From positions 48,871 through 112,870 of the forward strand of contig JAJTUP010000137.1 in the NCBI GenBank assembly GCA_021399435.1: a DNA stretch of 64,000 nucleotides. Reading direction: 5' to 3'. Below, in pieces: positions 21,050-32,720 of this stretch (positions are counted from its first letter, which is position 1; every line of letters starts with the position of its first letter). Source of the stretch: Diaporthe sp. PMI_573 (lineage: Eukaryota > Ascomycota > Sordariomycetes > Diaporthales > Diaporthaceae). The position numbers were made by a program, and so were the translations under genes. The notes beneath the pieces are model-generated. The model was not told where the DNA came from. It made no database searches and worked only from the letters and a program-made list of their open reading frames with translations.

Positions 21050-21699
21050 GTCTTATTATACAAAGATTCAACGCAATTTCTCTTAACTATACAAGTTACG
21101 AATTGTAAATATAGGGTGAGTCAAATAGCTAAACGGTATGTTTTCAAAATGTTAACGCACCTTTCTGGATAGATATTCGCACTATTGGAAGATAAAAGAC
21201 CCAGAAGACATAAAGAAGGCTATGCCGAAGCTCGTCGATAACTGCCAGAGAATCGTCGAATATGCCATCATTGACTATGAGTGCAAGTTAGACACTCCGG
21301 ATTTTAAAGATAGTATTGAGCTCAATAGTCGTAATGAGTAGTTAGTTGTCACTATATATTGGTTATAAGCGTATTCTAATACTACAATAGCAGCCACAAG
21401 CCCTTTTACTTTACACACAATCATAGTAATCGGTGTAAGACAGACCAAAAGCCATATGATCTCGTCGTCTACACAATCCTGTTGAAAGCAAAGCATCTTG
21501 CCCTAAATGCTGTCAAAATCTCGTACGTTTGTACAGATAGACCATTTCGGGGGTATGCTAATAGTTAGTTAGCTCTGATGGTGCTTAGAACGACTGGGAT
21601 GAAGCAGTAGCAGCGGTTAGCACACTCTGGCCTAATATGAGAGTGACCTGTCCCTAGAACCAGCCTGGGAAAAGTCGAACTAGTGCCAAATACGCTAAT
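21050..21699. other. Gene-poor, AT-rich; one short protein-like remnant
   Basis: At 21158-21339 (+) a frame without a start reads TFLDRYSHYWKIKDPED and ends in a native-looking stop (...IELNSRNE). It may be the 3' end of an unidentified gene. Nothing else is recognisable. Confidence 0.35.
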
Positions 21700-22050
21700 A
21701 TGTGTCGCTCACAAACTCCATACAGCAGCTATGCCGGCCACCAAATCACCCTAACGGTTAACGAGCAGGTACAAAATTTATATCCGGAAGTAGATAATGC
21801 TGCAATTGAAAGGATGATCAAATTCATTAAGACAGTTATAAAGCAGCTACAAAGTGAAAATCCTGAAGAAGATAGTACCAGAATTCAAGAGATGATGTTT
21901 CTTCTGACTCGTGGTATCTTCAAATCTGGCACAGCAGGGCAAGAGCTAAGGGTTCCTCATAAACTGTTGGTGTCATTTGATGTTAACCCGGCGGCTAACG
22001 TGCCGGAGTGTGATTTACTCCACGAAGACGGTGTAGAGCATGAAACTTAA
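21700..22050 (+). CDS. Small hypothetical ORF
   Basis: A 116-residue frame from an ATG, with charged helical content (NAAIERMIKFIKTVIKQLQSENPEED) and codon use richer in A/T than the host genes. A second frame at 22059-22373 follows nine bases later. I recognise neither; both may be decayed or chance frames. Confidence 0.25.
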   Translation: MCRSQTPYSSYAGHQITLTVNEQVQNLYPEVDNAAIERMIKFIKTVIKQLQSENPEEDSTRIQEMMFLLTRGIFKSGTAGQELRVPHKLLVSFDVNPAANVPECDLLHEDGVEHET

Positions 22051-22373
22051 ATTAGTTAGTGTATTATAAGAGAGACGTAAATGCGGTTTACAAAACTGTA
22101 ATGGCCCTAATTAGCAGGTCTGAGCTAAGTTCTCAGGTCCGGCTGGATGGGCCAGACCGGCCAACAGACGATGGAAATTCAACAGGCGTCGCCTTTTCCC
22201 TGCTCGAGTTGCTTCCCGGCAATATAGCCTTTGATGAAAGTCGACTCTACACGGATGGGGCCCAAGGTGCCCTCATCCCGCGGCAGTTCCGTCAGACATT
22301 CTACAACTCCACAGCTGCGGCACATGTAGGTTGGAGCACGTTATCTCAAAATTTTAACGAGAGAATAGACTGA

Positions 22374-25300
22374 ATTGCGATGCGTATGTAGGTCCAAATC
22401 GCCTCGGCGCGCCTCCCACAAATTGGCGCCGTTTCCCGCGATACGAGCGGCAATTTTATACTCGGGCTCATTCCCGGTCTTGGCGGACCATTCAAGCGAT
22501 AGGGCTGCTGACGGAGTCTTCTTTTTGGATGGCCGAATCGCTGGCCATGGTAAAAAATGGTCGAAGAGCCAACTGCTTTGCTTTTCCTACTCTGTTCTTC
22601 GTCAGCAACCTTTGAATATGGTGTCTTCTTGGTTCATTCTTTCATGTACACTTACAGGTGGAGATATGAATGCCCTCAGCGTCTGTACCCTAACTGTTGA
22701 GGTCAGATTACTTGCGACTTGATGTCCTGAGAGGTATTGAACACCTGCTAGCTTACTTGTGAATTTGTGTTTGTAGTTTTGGGCACTTCTGTAGCGCAAA
22801 ATTAGCCTGTCTGTATGAAACTCGGGCGCCAGCTCTAGACGGCGATCTTTTCATACAAAATTGATTAGACAGCAAAATCGCAGAACAATGGCGGTTCCGT
22901 TTTCACTTCACAGTTTTATATTTGTAAAACCTCATTACAGATCTTAGTCTAGGTTTACTTCATACAATCGTTTACACTAACTATGTAACACAAATTAAGG
23001 TCTTCGCCTGCTTAATAAAAGGAAAATGTAAAGACGGCGAAGTAGATATAGGAGGCGACGTCGTGGTAATCACCCTCACTATCCTCTGAAGTTTCGTACA
23101 TTTTATAAATTATAGAACGCTTGGCTACATGACGTGTTGCCTGTGGTCCCGATTATGGTATTTCGGCGGTGGAGGCTAGACTCGCCATCAACACTGTACA
23201 TTACCATTTTTTGGTCAACCACCATCGAGCCGTTTGGCGTAACGAAAATCCACGAGCTTAAAATCACTAATTTCGGGTCCATCTATTATATGAATATCCT
23301 TATTACACTGTCTGGGCCCAATCAAATCAAAGTACGACGGATAATGGGCATAAGAATAGGACCTCTTAATGTGAGCATTAATATTTTAGTTCTAAGAAAG
23401 CTTATAAGAATCCTAGACTTGTGAGCCCACCCGGAATCTATAAATTCAGGACACTGACGCATCATGGTATTTGCGCTTCACTGGATTATAGTCTACGACT
23501 CTCGGAATCGCATGAAATAAAGGGGCTCGCCATGGAGGCATTAGAGACTGCAACAACGTTTTACAACAATGGCGAACACCAAAATGCCCAGGACACACTC
23601 CGAACAAACTATATCCCACGAATCCTAGCCCAAGGCCATCTTTGCGACTATTACCCATATACAGGTTCTCGTGTAGTCGCTCCCATCAACGTCGCCTTCT
23701 CATAGCTCTCGTTCGCAGCCAGTTTTACATTGGAATATGGGAGCTAGGCGCCCAGCCACAAATGCGGTGCAACTTCCGAGCTGTCACCTCGCTAGCTAGA
23801 TCGCGACGCTGTTGCTAAGGTGACGTCGGGATCAAGGGGAATGAGCGGGCCGGTGAACTTACCGAGACGACGCCGTGGGTGGAAGCGAAGGAAGATGGCC
23901 GAGAAACAACGGTGTCCTGGCGGAGATCGGAATACTGGCCCTCCCCCTTGAAGTTGGTCGAGCAAAGACATCACGGTAAGAGGTTCTGTCTGGCTGGATT
24001 CATCAACCCTTGTGCTATTACAAGCCGCGTTCAAGTCTAGGTGGCTCTGAACACTGGAGAGTAACCTGACGAGCTCGTTGTCTTTCCTTTCCGACAGATT
24101 TCTTCAGGCCATCATTAGCATCAACAACCATCAAAGGAAAGGGCAACTATGCAAGGACGAGGGAACTTTGGAAGCTACAAAGAAGGTCGCACGAAAGCTT
24201 CGATCTAAGTTAGCCACGTGCCATGCTCCGGTGATTTCTTGAAAGAAAGTTGTTGACACTTGGAGCTTCTGATGATGTACTGTAGGTCTGCGGAGTATCC
24301 TTCTGTTGCTGGGGCTACGCTCATTGGAGCCAAAACATGCCAAGCTTTGACAGCCCCTTGCGGTTCCGCACCAGCCAAGTTTCAACATTGAGCGAATGAT
24401 GTTGCCTCACTTGAAATCTGTTTTGCACATTGTGTCACCGTAGTGAGACTGTTCTGGGATATGAGCAAGCCTCGCAATCAATCCATTTGAATCCACAATG
24501 GATCAACTCAATGGATCCATCGTCCATTCAATGCATTCCATCGTGAACCAAAATATGAATCAATCCATCCATCCGAAATCACGGTGGATTTATGTGGATT
24601 GATTCGAGTGGATTCGTTGGCACTTGGCAGGATATGAGACCGAGGTAACTGGTGGTGGGCGCACCGGCTATCATCCAATAGGACCGGAAGTACTAGGCTG
24701 GGTTGACCATTCAGCAGGCGCCAAACAGTGGGGTCTTCGTGCGAATTTTTGTCGCGTCGACAATTGCGAATTCTACGATCGCATCCATGGGACAGATGTC
24801 TGAATCCTCAGCTTCGCAGTCAACGGCCTATCGTCTTGGTGAACGGCCTCCGCCGTTAACCGATGAAGAAGCCGAAGCTGTTCTTTTTCGTCAGTTTCGC
24901 GGCTGGACATTCACGGAACAGCAGGGTACACACCGCCATTGGAGATTGTTATTCTCGTTTTAGTCGACATACATCCGAAGGCGCTGGCTACCACGAAATT
25001 CCTTCTTCATTTCCTGTGAAAGCTGGAAGAAAGACTGTGGCACGCACTTTGCAACAAATGATTGTCCTTGGCAACTGCGACGAGTCGGTTAGGACCCAGG
25101 ATGGGTCGGAAAACGGGGAGTGGAATTGTCTACCTACTAAACGCACTCTGCACGGTAAATATCGAATCAGGAGTTTTGAGGCCATCTTCGAAGCACGTCC
25201 TTCATGACATATTCGCGGCCCGATTCGCCTCTTACTGTTGTTCCCGGGCATATTTGTGCATGGCCATCCGTGAAGTAGCTCGCGCGCAACTGGTGCAGCC

Positions 25301-26047
25301 GAGCAGCTGGCCGTGCTAGAGACGTGTGATTGCTTGCGAGGACTCTGCAGGATGGCATATTTGGGGGTGGGTGTGTGCCTACTCGAAGGCTGATGCAAGA
25401 GCGTACAGTAAGCGCCAAGGAATTTCAAGTGGCAGGATCGGGCGGGGGTTTACGGATTTTGCTCTTGACTGCATGTGCACCTTCTCTAACATTGCCTCAA
25501 TCATCCGAAGTAAGATTTTAAAGCTACCAGCGAAATCAGCTCTCCCAAAGACGAGTGTCTTTCACAAGCAATATATGCCTAATCTTGTCCAATACGTCTA
25601 TCAATTTTGCTCGGCCGTATTTATGTGCTTTATCGCTCGTCGTCCCAGTGCTTGGGCCGGCCCCAGCCACCCAGACAATATTCGGTGCTCTTAGAAATGC
25701 CTTGTGTAAAATGCTTTCCCAGGCTATCGAATGCACTTCCACTTCTATAGAATCATGGAATTCATCCAAGACAGCAACATGTGACTTCATTAGGTCTGGC
25801 TCGCACATCTGTGGAAGAGGAATGCCAAGAACAAGGCAATCAGGCGTCCTTCGTGTCACCACACGAGCGGAGCATAGCCACTTCTTATTCAGCATGTCAA
25901 GAAAGGCGCAGCCGCCAAGCAGTGGACGTGGCAAATACATGATGTCCCGACGTGAGAAGCAGCAGCGGCCTGGTAATAAAGCAACCCCAGTTTGCAGCTC
26001 AAGTCGAATTCTTCGCCGAACTATTTCTCTTACTTATCACTAGCACC
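22374..26047. other. 3.7 kb with no confident gene
   Basis: Anonymous short frames occur at 23421-23705 (+), 24703-24963 (+) and 25536-25940 (-); the last is the most protein-like (GCAFLDMLNKKWLCSARVV). At 24470-24632 AATCCAC/GTGGATT-type motifs in both orientations resemble the subterminal repeats of hAT family C and may mark a degraded non-autonomous element. Confidence 0.4.
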
Positions 26048-26908
26048 ATGAGGCTTCTGCAAACCACGTCTCTCGAGTTTCGTGCCGGAGAGCACAGGAC
26101 ATTATGCAACGAAGGTTATGCAGTCCTGTCACACCGTTGGGTCCCTGAAGAAATTACCCTCGAGCAGTTCGGAAGTCATGTTGAAGAATTCAGGTCTAAT
26201 GTCGATACCATGAGCCCACAGCTGGAGAAGATACGCGGCGCTTGCGAAACCTCGCGCAGCAAAGGAATCAAATGGATCTGGATTGATTCTTGCTGCATCA
26301 ATAAACAGGACCAGGTCGAAACGACCGAGTCAATCAACGCGATGTACAAGTGGTACCGCAACGCCAAGTTGTGCATCGTCTATCTATACGATGTCAAGAA
26401 GGACGACGCTATAGCCAACACGAATCCCCACATATTCGACCGCTTCGGCCAGAACCAGCCATCTGAATGGTTCTATCGGGGATGGACCTTGCAGGAGCTC
26501 CTAGCGCCGCGTGAGATGGAGTTCTACGACAAGGAGTGGGCGTATATGGGAACCAAGGAAGAACTAAAAACTGCAATCGGAAGTATCACCGGTATCGATG
26601 AGAGTTATTTGACTGGTGAGGGTGACTTTAGGAAAGCATGCATCGCCCAGAAGATGAGCTGGATGGCTGGGGGAAACACCACCAAGGAAGAAGACATCGC
26701 GTATAGCATGGTCGGCCTCTTCGGAATTACCATGACCATTATTTATGGCGAAGGCCCGGAAGCCTTCATGCGACTGCAAGAGATCCTCTTGTCCAGCAGG
26801 TTCATGGATGAGTCTCTGTTCGCCTGGAAAATGCCAGCGCTCAATGCTGGGGACCAATACAACGACTCAATCGATGAGTGGGCAGCAGACGAATGGGGTC
26901 AGGGTTGA
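26048..26908 (+). pseudogene. HET-domain protein, 3' end cut off by hAT C
   Basis: From the ATG at 26048 (MRLLQTTSLEF) the frame encodes a canonical heterokaryon-incompatibility domain: YAVLSHRW, KWIWIDSCCINKQD, AMYKWYRNAKLCIVYLYDV and FYRGWTLQELLAPREMEFYD, then the usual YSMVGLFGITMTIIYGEGPEAFMRLQ. HET proteins act in non-self recognition and trigger cell death. The native frame ends at WAADEWG (26899); the next codons and the TGA at 26906 come from the transposon terminus. Homologues normally continue into a second domain, so the product (286 residues) lacks its C-terminal part. The sequence beyond the transposon does not resume the gene. Confidence 0.85.
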
Positions 26909-27886
26909 AAGCCACTCCACCCAATCCACGTAGTGGATCCACTCGTGGATTCCACTGTCCACTCCACTGGCAAAATCCCAGTGGATTGGCTAATCCACCG
27001 AATCCACTCGACGGTGTCGTGGGTGGATTGGGTGGATTTGCGTGGATTAGAAGTGGGGTAGTTAAGGGCGCCCATATATTTTGGCAGAATGCCTCTAACA
27101 GAGCCTGGCAATGTTGCTACCCTATGTCAAACACACCATGAAGCTTCTGAACAGCGCAATTTTGGAATGCATACAATAAGTACCATTCCAATGTCCTGGG
27201 CTTTCTCATTGGGATGACATAAGTCTCGATAGATATACTTAAGATTGCTCCGTAAGTGCCATATTGTCATGAGGCCGTCAATACATGTACTTTTTCCTGT
27301 TTCAATCTTGTGGTAGCTATCCACACATCTGACTTGTTGACTGGTATGCTTCGCAGCATTCAACAAGAAGCCCTCACCAAGTCGTCTGACCCTAAACTCA
27401 ACGCCAGAAAGCCGTTGGATGTTATTTTGGACAACGATACCAGATGGCTGTCACAGTCGTATATGATACGACGAGCTCTACTGCTTCGCGACTATATCGA
27501 GCGACTCGTTGCCCACCATCGAATCGACTTCGAGCAACAGAACAAGACCAAGAGGGGCGGCCCTAAGACGTCGCTCACATTGCCCTTTATTTGCCAGCCA
27601 GAGAACCAGCTGTCCGACAAGGACTGGGAGGTGGTCGAATTATTTGCGCAAATCCTTGGTTACTACGAAGCCACGATTAAGATGCTTAAAGGCGACGGCC
27701 AGATCCGCAAGCGGAAGCGTGGGTGGACTAGGTCATATGGCAATATTTGGGACGTGATTCAAGGCTTCGAATTCCTTCTCCAGCAGCTTGAACGCTTCAA
27801 GGGTATCGCCAAGGACTTCCCTAATCCTGAACACTTCAGGATCAACATCAATTTGGGCTGGCAAAAATTAAACGAGTACTACGAGT

Positions 27887-27894
27887 AGTGATGC
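27887..27894. repeat. Target-site duplication of hAT E, left copy
   Basis: ACTACGAG, repeated exactly at 30359-30366 on the other side of the element. This is the only perfect 8-bp hAT duplication found around an element in the window. Confidence 0.95.
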
Positions 27895-30358
27895 ATTTTT
27901 CTGTACACGTACGTACGTACGTACTGTATTTTGGGTAGCTGTACGTACGTACAACTTTTCTGTACGTACAAAATTGTACCATACAAATTTCCTCCTTCCT
28001 TTTTAGGCAATAGTTGAGTACGAGCATTCATACGGCCCTGGTCTCCTGTCACTCTAGTCTCCAACCACTGATTCCACTTCAGTACCAACCCCCAATATAT
28101 CACCTGTCGACTGTAAGACACCTTCCCACTCGAAATCTCCATTGGCAGAGGCCATCACACCATCCATCCAGACCTTCTTGCCCTGCGCATTCACAAACAA
28201 CTCGAGGTACGAATCTTCAAGTTCCAGCCAGTCCTTCTCCTCAAGATCCGCCCAGCGCTTTTTATGCGTGTACTTCTGATCCTTAAGGCGATCTAATACG
28301 CGATCATTCATAAAAATGAAGGCCTGCATGTCCGCGTGCATGGGCGTAAGGCGATTTCGAGCTTTCGTGTGTATGAAACTGATAGCAGAGAAACTTCGTT
28401 CTGAAGGTACGGAGTTTGCAAGCGTGTTCATTACCTTCACAGCTACTCTAGCCAGAATCGAGCCCTGGTTGAGGAGGCACTGCCACGCCATTGCTGGCCT
28501 GAAGCCATCGTCGTATACAGCGCTGTGCTTATTGAATAAGCCGTCTGGGCCGCCTGTACGCATTCGGAAGTGTGTGAATTCGGAGAGGGCACGGTGATAC
28601 TCCTCGTCATTTTCCAGCTGTTTCTGCAAATATTCTTGTACGCGTGCAAAGACGCTAGGCGGAAGTTTCGAGTTTGGACCTGTTGTATCAGGCCGGAGGG
28701 CATCGGCGATCCAATGTATATCGTACGTTTGCTTATCAAGCCTAGCTTTGAATGTAGCGTCAATATCGTCCCACGGAATATCAGGGAACTGATCAGCCTC
28801 TCTCATCTCAGCCCATTTGCTTTTGATTTGCAGCCAGCGATTTACAACGTGTGCAATTCCCGCCCCATCAGCCTCAGAAGCGTGTTGAAAGTCGTTCACC
28901 GGTTTCAGCACAGCGATCGCAGCCTCGAGTTCTAGCCAGAAGCTGCTGTCTTTGATGATCCGAACCGCTTCGGGCAGGAGAACGGGGCAATCTTGAGATC
29001 GCAACTCATCCCGTACATCTTTTCGAACAGACCAGTCTCTGGCAGGATCTCGAGAACGGAGGAGGGAGAAGAAAGAATTGTACTGGGAACCCCAGCGTGT
29101 AATTATACTGTTCGGAACGAGCAGGTTAGTATATCGATTTCTCAGTCGCAGCTAACAATTCACCGGTACCTTCTGATCAGCGCGCGAGTTACTCCGTTCC
29201 ACCTTGTGCGCTGGCACATTCTCAATCTTTGTAATTGTAATTTAGACCGTGAGAAGAACACGAGCAGGGTGCTGACGTTGTTAAAGAGACCCTCGAAGAA
29301 GGGAAGAAGAAGAATATCTTTAATCAGAAGCTGAAGGCCGTGAGAATCGCACAGAGAGAAGTTGATGTGTGAGAGCTCTGGGAATCCCCCTAGCAGGTCG
29401 TGTACAGAGCGCATCGTATTTTCGGTATCCGTACAGATAGAATTGATCCTGGAGAGATCGCCGCCGCACAGTTGCTGCATTTCTCCCCAGATCAGCCGCA
29501 CCCAGTTCTCTGCCGTGTGCTGTTCGTCTCCCGTGTCAAGTGTTTTCCAGTAGAAGGCCGGGCCGTCTGGTACCTGTACCGAGATATTAACGATCCTGTG
29601 GCCCGAGACATTATCGGAGGCGTCAAATATGATGTTGAACCATTCCGAGCTGGTAATACGTTTGAAAACCTCGTCATAGATTTCCTGATAGAACTCGGGA
29701 AGAATTCGCGTGATGACGGCACGGCTAGGGGGCTTCCAGCCAGGCTTGATGCGAGTGAAGAAATAACGCCAACGACGGCTCTCGAAGAGGCTGAAGGGGC
29801 GACCGCCGGCGATTACAGCAGCGGCGGCATCATAGGCGAAACTGCGACTCTCGTCCTGAGAGATATGCTGAATTCCGACCTCCGTTATCTTCTTTTGTAC
29901 AGCTTCAGAATATGAGGGAAGATAGCCGGCGTTATCTCGAGCTTGGCGCTCTTGTCGCTGCGTAGCTTGCCATTTGTCACACGCAGCGAGGTGCTCTTTC
30001 GGCCTCCCAACAGCGGTCGCTGCAAACTCCTTCTGGCAGTGACGGCATCTGTATCGCTTGCTTTTCTTGGGGTTCGAGCGGCCGAGGTCGATAAACTGTC
30101 GCCAAATGAAGGCAGCGTCAGCTTTGGCAGGGGCCATCTTTTTTGGCGATGCGTTCAATTGGGAGAGAATGGCAGAGTAACGCTGAGTTGTTAAGCCGGC
30201 AAAGTTTTGTACAGCTCCGTACTTGTACGGCATGACCCATAAATTACCTGATTTGGAATATAGTGGGCTCAGTCGTACGTACATAGTACATGTACGTACA
30301 TTTTCTTCCTGTACGTACGTACGTACAACAAGGTTGTACAAACTGTACAACATCACTA
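27895..30358 (-). mobile_element. hAT family E, copy 1, apparently complete
   Basis: 2,464 bp, with termini TAGTGATG ... CATCACTA and perfect ACTACGAG duplications, inserted in the hAT C transposase. Both arms are full of TGTACGTAC-type repeats. The internal transposase reads through with one intron, so this copy looks autonomous. Confidence 0.95.
28054..30137 (-). CDS. hAT family E transposase (one intron)
   Basis: Exons are 30137-29170 and 29107-28054; the intron 29108-29169 has GTACCG, a perfect TACTAAC branch site and CAG. The spliced length is 2,022 bases, exactly 674 codons. The start at MAPAKADAAF is chosen as conservative; in-frame ATGs at 30233 and above are possible. Features: BED-type zinc finger (YRCRHCQKEF...HLAACDKW), catalytic RNase H-like blocks (NIIFDASDNVSGH, SICTDTENTM, NFSLCDSHGLQLLIKD), RTRWGS-type insertion region at the splice junction (TRWGSQYNS) and a C-terminal hATC dimerisation block (ANSVPSERSFSAISFIHTKARNRL). 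All parts are present. Confidence 0.92.
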
Positions 30359-31298
30359 ACTACGAGACATTGAGTGAGACGCCCATGTACTACACTGGCC
30401 TGGCGCTCCATCCCGCATACCGATGGAAATGGTTTGAACGCAACTGGACTGACCGCCCCGAGTGGATTGACGAGGCGAAAAAAATCGTTCACGATGTCTG
30501 GCGTTTTGAATATCGGGGGGCTACTTTACCTACAGAGAGGCCATCCGCCGCCGTTGAGCCAGTTCCAAAGCAGCGGAAGGCTTCGGACAATCCGTTCCGG
30601 GAATACCTTAAACGAAACCGCTACACAGCGACAGAAGCAGGTCAAGATGGCCTCACACCAGGCGAAGACGAATACCTCCGTTGGATTACGCACTGCGAAA
30701 GTAGCGATGGCTCAATCGACGATCCTCTCGCTTACTGGCACGAAAAGCGATTCAAGTATCCAAACTTGTCTCGAATGGCGCTTGATTTTCTCACAATACA
30801 ACCCATGTCTGCAGAGTGTGAGCGTCTTTTCTCAGCAGCAGGTCGGATGGTGAGCCCTCTGCGCCACCAACTTGAAGCCCAGATTATCGGGATGTGCCAG
30901 GTATTGCGGTCATGGCTGAGGGTGGGTATTATTCATGATTTAGATCCCTTCTTTATCTCGATAGATGAAGAAAGAGTCAATCTCGAATTGGCTCCGATGT
31001 CAGATCAACAACTTGAAGAGTGGGCAACACAGTGGCTTACTCAGGTGGCGAGTGTTCAAGACGAGATGGAAGCCAGTTGGAGATAGCCTCGCTTGGAGCC
31101 TGGAACAGGACACTTAGGTGGGCAAGGGCTTCGGGAATAGCTTCGCCATCACGAATTGAGGCACTTGCCAATCCACCCAATCCACCCTAATCCACGACAG
31201 CCTCCAGTGGATCCACTATGCTGAGACATTCAGTGGATTATGATCCACCCACTCCACTCGAGCAGCCAGTGGATTGAGTGGAGTGGCTTTCAACCCTG

Positions 31299-31616
31299 GT
31301 GAAGGGTGGCCGTGAGGATGGAGGAAATGCGGGGTAGTTTGCTGCCCCACGCGCTGCTGCCCCAAGTATGCTAGCTCATACAGTACAGTACAGTACTCTG
31401 TAGAGTGTAGGTTATAAGCTGGCGCTGTGCCTAGGGAAGCCACTAGCTGACGAGGGTTTGACTAAAACTCATCTTCAGCATCACAAAGACGCACCCCAGT
31501 AGAGGCCTAACATATTCAGATATCTCAACTACAGCTCTATTGTTTTGCAAGACTGACTCTCATTCAAAGTGACTTTATTGCACCACCAAATCCATTATGC
31601 TATACAGGAACATGTT
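31299..31616. other. Intergenic, nothing recognised
   Basis: This is the right flank of hAT C. It does not resume the HET gene. It contains a short CAGTACAGTACAGTACT run near 31381. Confidence 0.5.
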
Positions 31617-32552
31617 TCAGGCGTTCCAGAGCGCCGGGTCCACTGGCACCATCGGGCTGCCCGAGACGGATCTCGAGTCACTGTCCATCGCAACTCTTTG
31701 TTGCGAGGATCCTTCTTCATTCTGTCTGGTGTCCGCCGAAGTGACCGCGATCTGCTGTGCATCTGCCTTGCGCGCGGCATCAGATGCTCCACGGCGCTTC
31801 AGCTTGGTACAGTAGTGCACCTGGAGGGTATTCAGAGACCGTGCAGGGAAGATGGTGCTGAACTGCCTGTGAATCTCTGTCCAAGAGAGCTTCCCGTGCC
31901 CTTCTTTCAGCTCGACGATAAGACGATCTTGTTCGGGCGTGAACGCAGCTCTCTTAGTTGAAGATCGCTTGGTTTGACCAGAATGACTCTCGTGGCCTGC
32001 TTCGGATGCTGGGGCCAGTCCCTGCGTGAACTCCCCTGAATGTGACTTGGAATGACCGGACGTCGACTCTGACCTGCGAGACTTTGGCGCAACCCGCGCC
32101 TCTGGCTCGAGCTTGGCCGTCTGAGTCCTGCAGTTGCCTGAGCAGTTGGGCTGTGCGCCATCCAAGCACTGATCCCACTCGAATTGCAGCTGGAAAGTCG
32201 TCCGGCCGTCGCCCAGCATGACACGTTTCAGCGTGGCGGTTGGCAAGTGCCACTCCTCGAATTTCGCACTAGTGGTGGTTGTGGTAAGACGGGTTGGAGA
32301 AGGGTAGCGCGATGCTGGCGACCCCGGGACGCTGCACGCTGACTGAGATGTCGCGTTGACAGCGTGCGAACTGAGCGAAGGAGCCCCCTGCTGGGGCTTC
32401 CGCTTGGTGCTAACCGGGCTTGGTGAAACCTTGCGGCGCTTAGGAGGACGCGAATGCGACTCATCATCTGCCTCATCAACTCCGCTAACGGCTCCCTGTT
32501 CCGCCTCACTGCCACCTGGCGAGGGGGGGCAGGATTCTGCATCGCCGTGCAT
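31617..32552 (-). CDS. Myb/SANT-like DNA-binding protein
   Basis: A frame of 311 residues from the ATG at 32552 (MHGDAESCPPSPGG); the frame extends further upstream but with non-coding character. The N-terminal half is low-complexity, Ser/Pro-rich with a basic PPKRRKV nuclear signal. A central segment reads WHLPTATLKRVMLGDG. Near residues 205-260 a Myb/SANT-like helix set is visible: FTPEQDRLIVELKEG, LSWTEIHRQF, RSLNTLQVHYCTKLK. These match fungal single-Myb proteins of about 250-400 residues that probably bind DNA in the nucleus. The frame is intact with a native TAG. The target genes are unknown. Confidence 0.7.
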   Translation of the reverse strand: MHGDAESCPPSPGGSEAEQGAVSGVDEADDESHSRPPKRRKVSPSPVSTKRKPQQGAPSLSSHAVNATSQSACSVPGSPASRYPSPTRLTTTTTSAKFEEWHLPTATLKRVMLGDGRTTFQLQFEWDQCLDGAQPNCSGNCRTQTAKLEPEARVAPKSRRSESTSGHSKSHSGEFTQGLAPASEAGHESHSGQTKRSSTKRAAFTPEQDRLIVELKEGHGKLSWTEIHRQFSTIFPARSLNTLQVHYCTKLKRRGASDAARKADAQQIAVTSADTRQNEEGSSQQRVAMDSDSRSVSGSPMVPVDPALWNA

Positions 32553-32720
32553 CTTATCATGGGATCTGGCGCTCAATGCTCCAGGAAAAGGTTCGGGTTT
32601 GCAAGGTCGAATGCAAATGCTGCAGCTGGCGATGGACCCCAGAGACCCTGCCCTTGGTTCGAAACCACCCCCACGGGAGCTTCGCTTCTGATAAACATCT
32701 TTCCGACTTGAGCCTTCCAC

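Larger units (their letters stand above)
27304..31086 (+). pseudogene. hAT family C transposase, N-truncated and split by hAT E
   Basis: The first part is 27304-27894 (from NLVVAIHTSDLLTG through NINLGWQKLNEYYE) and the second 30367-31086 (TLSETPMYYTGLALHPAYRW to a native TAG). The two join seamlessly when the nested element and one copy of its 8-bp duplication are left out. The second part holds the hATC dimerisation block (LSRMALDFLTIQPMSAECERLFSAAGR). The zinc finger and the first catalytic Asp region are gone; sequence before 27304 is unrelated. Similarity to family A is clear but moderate (shared GDG...RKRKRGW and GNIWDVIQGFEFL blocks). Confidence 0.9.
26900..31298 (+). mobile_element. 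hAT family C, internally deleted, with nested hAT E
   Basis: Inverted termini CAGGGTTGAAAGCCACTCC (26900) and GGAGTGGCTTTCAACCCTG (ending 31298) are perfect mirror images over 19 bases. Subterminal AATCCAC/GTGGATT repeats are dense in both arms. The flanking octamers are AATGGGGT (26892-26899) and GTGAAGGG (31299-31306), which do not match. The transposase N-terminal half is missing, and the remainder is split by hAT E. Confidence 0.9.

Noticed and set aside
27900..27990. CGTACGTACGTAC arrays as a CRISPR or simple microsatellite locus
   Set aside because: No unique spacers of constant length; the repeats occur symmetrically in both arms of hAT E and end at its TIRs, so they are subterminal repeats.
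28054..29004. hAT E transposase as a pseudogene split into two ORFs
   Set aside because: A 62-bp intron with TACTAAC fits perfectly and gives 674 whole codons with a conserved TRWGSQYNS across the junction.
31381..31400. CAGTACAGTACAGTACT, similar to a run near 16673, as an element terminus
   Set aside because: A simple short tandem of CAGTA; no paired end or duplication at either site.
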